A stretch of 64,000 bases of DNA from Motiliproteus sp965230185 (lineage in GTDB: Bacteria > Pseudomonadota > Gammaproteobacteria > Pseudomonadales > Balneatricaceae). Made by a program: the position numbers and the translations under genes. Below the pieces are notes generated by a model. It had not been told where the DNA came from. It searched no databases and saw only the letters and a list, made by a program, of their open reading frames with translations. The DNA is taken from assembly GCA_965230185.1 (NCBI GenBank), contig OZ245995.1, positions 806,001-870,000 on the forward strand. Direction: 5' to 3'. This document shows positions 60,985 through 64,000 of the stretch, piece after piece. The stretch's first letter is position 1. Every line of letters begins with the position of its first letter.

Positions 60985-62100
60985 ATGATCAGACTTGTTG
61001 TAACCGCCTTTATTTCTTCACTGCTGCTGGTCAGCGGCCACGCCGTTGCACAGATTTATAAATACCAGGATGACCGGGGAAAGTGGCATTTCAGCGACAG
61101 GCCGATCACCGAACAGCAGGCTCGTGAGAAATACCAGTCCAGCCGGCGAAACCTCGTCGCAGCTCCTGTACAACCGGCTCGGCCGGCCGACGCCGGCAAG
61201 AACCTGCAGGCGATGCTGGAGAGCAAGTACCATCCCGGGAATCCCATCGAAAAAGTCACTCTTGCCGTGGTATCCATTGAAACCCCGCTGGGGGTCGGCT
61301 CCGGCTTTTTTATCTCCGAAGACGGTTACATTCTGACAAACAAGCACGTTGTGAAACCTACCGGCTCTGCACGCTGGCAGAAGACCCGGAAGAAACTGGA
61401 GACCGCCAGTCAGCAGCTGAAGGAGAATCAGAAATGGCTGCGCAATGAGAGAAACAGACTGGACCAGCTGGACAGGGAGCTGAAGGCTTATAAACAGCAC
61501 ATTAAGGAGGAGACCAGCGAGAGTCTGAAACGGCTGGCACAGTCCGACTACAATGTGCTGATCGAGCGCTATCGGCAATGGCAGCTGGAGTATGACAAAG
61601 TTCGTCAGCAGTACCGAAAAGATCGCAGCCGATACGACAGTGAGTACTCGGATTTCAGAATCAAGAGCAACTCGGCGAAGATGGCCCACTCCTTTAAGGT
61701 GGTGCTTAAAGATGATACCGAACTCAGAGCTCAGCTGGTGGCGCTCAGCAAGGACGAGGATCTGGCGTTGCTGAAGGTGAATGGCTACAGAACGCCGAGC
61801 CTGTCGGAACACCGGCAGCGAATCTCCCAGGGCACGGGAGTCTATGCCGTGGGCAGCCCGCTGGGACTGCGTGATTACGTGACCTCCGGGATTGTTACCC
61901 GGATCGGGGATAACTCCATCGTTACTGATGCCCAGATCCTGCCCGGCAACAGCGGTGGACCGCTGGTGACTGCCGCCGGAGAGGTGCTGGGCATCAATAC
62001 CCTGAAACTCTCTAATAAATCGGTCAGCTCCGAGGGCTTCGGCATCGCGATACCGCTGGCAAAAGCCCGAGCCGCTTTCCGCTCACAACTGGGCGACTGA
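60985..62100 (+). CDS. Trypsin-like serine protease with DUF4124 domain and coiled-coil insert
   Basis: A 371-residue exported protein. Residues 10-60 form a DUF4124 domain (YKYQDDRGKWHFSDRP), after a signal peptide. A chymotrypsin-fold protease follows with His121 (TNKHVV), Asp259 (DEDLALLKV) and Ser323 (GNSGGP). Between His and Asp lies an insert of about 110 residues (128-235) that is Gln/Glu/Lys/Arg rich and forms a likely coiled coil. DegP-type proteases have no such insert and have PDZ domains, which this one lacks. It would act in the periplasm. Confidence 0.9.
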   Translation: MIRLVVTAFISSLLLVSGHAVAQIYKYQDDRGKWHFSDRPITEQQAREKYQSSRRNLVAAPVQPARPADAGKNLQAMLESKYHPGNPIEKVTLAVVSIETPLGVGSGFFISEDGYILTNKHVVKPTGSARWQKTRKKLETASQQLKENQKWLRNERNRLDQLDRELKAYKQHIKEETSESLKRLAQSDYNVLIERYRQWQLEYDKVRQQYRKDRSRYDSEYSDFRIKSNSAKMAHSFKVVLKDDTELRAQLVALSKDEDLALLKVNGYRTPSLSEHRQRISQGTGVYAVGSPLGLRDYVTSGIVTRIGDNSIVTDAQILPGNSGGPLVTAAGEVLGINTLKLSNKSVSSEGFGIAIPLAKARAAFRSQLGD

Positions 62101-62160
62101 GTCAGCGGCGCGACCATCTGTCATTCGGGCTTTCGGCCCGGATCAACGGGAGGTATACCT

Positions 62161-62616
62161 GTGGCCTGGATATTCAGTCTTGCCATCGAATGTGGAGAAA
62201 TTCCTCCGGCTGCATTAGCCCGTCAGTTCGCTGACTCCCGCCTGATAACCGATGCCGGTGAAGAGATTTCCATCCGGACTCATTGTGACGAGCACTGGTT
62301 GCAGGTGGTGCCGCAGGGGCTCAGTGAGTCGGGAATTCACTCTGCCAGTGAAGCGGCGCTGATGACCCGAACCGGTGAAGCATTGCTGGCCCGGCTGAAA
62401 TCAGTCCGCGGCTATCGCTATGCCCGTGTGGGTGTGGATGTCGATCGATTTGCCGAGTATGAGGAAATTGACCTTCATTTTGCCGGGCCGGGTTTTGGCG
62501 GACTGGTTATCAGTGATGAACTCTGGCACCGGCTTGGCAAGCCGGGTAGCTATCAGCGTTTCTCTGCTGATTATCACTGGCAGCCCTACCAGGGAGAACG
62601 ATTTGATATCTGGTAA
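62161..62616 (+). CDS. Hypothetical protein
   Basis: A 151-residue protein beginning with GTG at 62161, with GGGAGGT 8 nt upstream. There is no membrane helix and no motif I recognise; the sequence is mixed alpha/beta with many acidic residues and tryptophans near the end. It lies 60 bp after the protease gene on the same strand, with a CGGGC-type hairpin in that gap. No function is proposed. Confidence 0.75.
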   Translation: MAWIFSLAIECGEIPPAALARQFADSRLITDAGEEISIRTHCDEHWLQVVPQGLSESGIHSASEAALMTRTGEALLARLKSVRGYRYARVGVDVDRFAEYEEIDLHFAGPGFGGLVISDELWHRLGKPGSYQRFSADYHWQPYQGERFDIW

Positions 62617-62711
62617 CTTGCTATTAAAGGGCCAGTGCAGCTGTACTAAGGTTACAGAGTATGGGCTGAGGCTGTCACTGATTCCGTTTCATATTCAGAT
62701 CGCAGGTGTGA

Positions 62712-64000
62712 ATGACGAAAACTGATTTTCCCGGCAGGGCCGTGGTGCCGGATACGCCGACCCCCGAACATGATTTTGAGCTCAACCTGCGGGTTCTGCA
62801 GGAGATCTGTGACTCTGTATCGCATCGGGTGCCCTGTGATATTTCGATTATGACATCGGGTGGGGTTATCGTCGCCTCCTCCATCGCCGGTCGGGTTGGC
62901 AAGGTCCATGAGGGCGCTGAGCGGATTCTGGCCGGCGAGCTGGATGAGCTGGACGTGACTGCCGAGATGGAAAGGCAGTCGTCGGTGATGCTGGAGGGCT
63001 GTAATCAACCGGTCGTTCTGGACGGGGAGCGGGTCGCCAGTGTCGGGATCACTGCGCCACTGGTCCGGGCACGTGAATACGCCGCCATTGTTCAGATCTG
63101 CATCGAAGTGATGCTGCGTGAATATCTGGCCAGCTGGAAGGCCCGACAGCTGCTGACTGAGCAGGTTGATCAGACCCGTCGCGCATTGCGTGAGGAGAGT
63201 GCCGAAAAACGACTGATTGAAGAGTCACTGACCCGTAGTGAGCAGCGGCTGCGGGATATTACCGACTATATGTTTGATTCAATCTGGGAGACGGGGCCTG
63301 ACCATCGTTTTACCTTCGTTTCCGAACAGATGGTGTCTCGACTCGGATTGAAGTTCAGTGATGTCATCGGTAAGACCCGCTGGGAATACGTGAGGCCGAT
63401 GCTGATTAATCGCGATGATCAGGCCTGGGCCGATCATCAGCGTGATATGGAGGCTCACCGCGATTTTCGGGAATTTCCCTATACGGTGCGAACTTATGAA
63501 GGCGAACCCCGTCACCTGCTGGTCAGTGGGCGCGCAATGTTTGATGAGTCCGGAACCTTTGTCGGATACCGGGGAGCAGCGCGGGATGCCACGGATCAGG
63601 TGAATGCCGAAGAAGCCTTAAAAGAGAGCGAGATCCGCTTTAAGCACATCGCCGAAACATCGTCCGACTGGATCTGGGTGATGGATAAGGATCTGCGCTT
63701 CACCTATCTCTCGGATCGCTTTTACCAGATCAGTCAGCGTCGCCCCGAAGAGATGATCGGAAAAACCCGCTTTGAATTTGTCGGAACTGAAGTCATTGTG
63801 CAGGATCCTGAGAAATGGTCCCGGCATGAACAGGACATGCTGGCCCACCGGCCGATACGGGAGTTCGAGTATTCCGGATTGCGGCCCGATGGCGAGCGAT
63901 ACACTACCCGGATCAATGGCTCCCCCTATTTCCTCAGTGACGGTACCTTCAATGGCTATCACGGCACCGCCACCGATCTGACCGAACTGAAGCAGGTCCA
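62712..64000 (+). CDS. Sugar-diacid-recognition plus PAS sensor protein (partial)
   Basis: ATG at 62712 follows AGGTGTG, and the frame stays open to the window edge, at least 429 residues. I translated it by hand. An N-terminal segment (about 25-140) resembles the diacid-recognition domain of CdaR-type regulators, with SSIAGRVGKVHEGA and the conserved pattern ASVGITAPLVRAREYAAIV. Coiled coil follows, then two PAS domains (from about 185 and 305). The output domain lies outside the window. It may respond to a carboxylic-acid ligand as well as a PAS signal. Confidence 0.75.
   Translation, partial: MTKTDFPGRAVVPDTPTPEHDFELNLRVLQEICDSVSHRVPCDISIMTSGGVIVASSIAGRVGKVHEGAERILAGELDELDVTAEMERQSSVMLEGCNQPVVLDGERVASVGITAPLVRAREYAAIVQICIEVMLREYLASWKARQLLTEQVDQTRRALREESAEKRLIEESLTRSEQRLRDITDYMFDSIWETGPDHRFTFVSEQMVSRLGLKFSDVIGKTRWEYVRPMLINRDDQAWADHQRDMEAHRDFREFPYTVRTYEGEPRHLLVSGRAMFDESGTFVGYRGAARDATDQVNAEEALKESEIRFKHIAETSSDWIWVMDKDLRFTYLSDRFYQISQRRPEEMIGKTRFEFVGTEVIVQDPEKWSRHEQDMLAHRPIREFEYSGLRPDGERYTTRINGSPYFLSDGTFNGYHGTATDLTELKQV

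Overview
The window looks like a chromosome segment of a marine, heterotrophic gammaproteobacterium, most like the Oceanospirillales (Marinobacterium/Neptuniibacter-type); this placement is inferred from gene content only. Typical gammaproteobacterial housekeeping genes (glrK-qseG-glrR, roxA/ycfD, yejK, astA, yajL, hspQ, arfB, yciH) sit among genes for marine nutrients: a DmdB/DmdC-like pair, a BCCT carrier and a TRAP transporter. No rRNA, tRNA, CRISPR array, transposase or integrase gene was recognised.

Layout. 0-0.7 kb: edge of a PAS sensor gene. 0.9-4.4 kb: acyl-CoA ligase and acyl-CoA dehydrogenase of the DMSP-demethylation (DmdB/DmdC) type, closed by a strong terminator. 4.6-9.2 kb: ribosomal oxygenase RoxA, then the overlapping glrK-qseG-glrR sigma-54 signalling operon. 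9.2-10.4 kb: an AT-richer patch with an orphan LuxI/FeeM-like N-acyltransferase preceded by two mirrored 16-bp palindromes. 10.7-15.6 kb: RND efflux operon (fusion protein, pump, DUF3313 lipoprotein). 15.8-26.9 kb: core genes (yejK, hemerythrin, astA, yajL, an ABC-exporter/AttH operon, a solute-binding protein, msrA, hspQ, a class I glutamine amidotransferase).

26.9-38.6 kb is a variable region. It has long gaps without genes, AT-richer genes (nitrilase, LysR, ene-reductase, HxlR, GST), decayed copies of the amidotransferase 3' end on both sides of the nitrilase, a 263-bp MITE, a 36-bp tandem repeat, a GGDEF-EAL protein coupled to a SUOX-like protein, and a thiamine-binding protein.

39-43.6 kb: a GntR regulator facing a probable three-gene unit of a BCCT carrier and two enolase-superfamily enzymes. 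44-52.4 kb: a putative secreted zinc peptidase, a 2-hydroxyacid dehydrogenase, a YciC-like membrane protein, AzlCD with a MarR-GNAT regulator, a dual-receiver protein with a degenerate first receiver, a PAS/CxxC protein, a glyoxalase-like protein and a LysR regulator. 52.7-57.9 kb: RidA, TRAP transporter DctPQM and a DadA-like FAD enzyme, which together read as uptake and oxidation of an amino acid with RidA clearing the imine product. 58-64 kb: an AraC-GyrI regulator gene broken by a 1-nt deletion and carrying a second, frame-preserving copy of the same MITE in its linker, then arfB, yciH, a 53-aa membrane protein, a serine protease with a coiled-coil insert, and a diacid-recognition/PAS sensor running off the right edge.

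The most unusual items are the in-frame MITE in the AraC-GyrI gene, the serial amidotransferase 3'-end duplications around the nitrilase, the mirrored palindromes before the LuxI-like gene, and the enolase-superfamily pair with a BCCT carrier.
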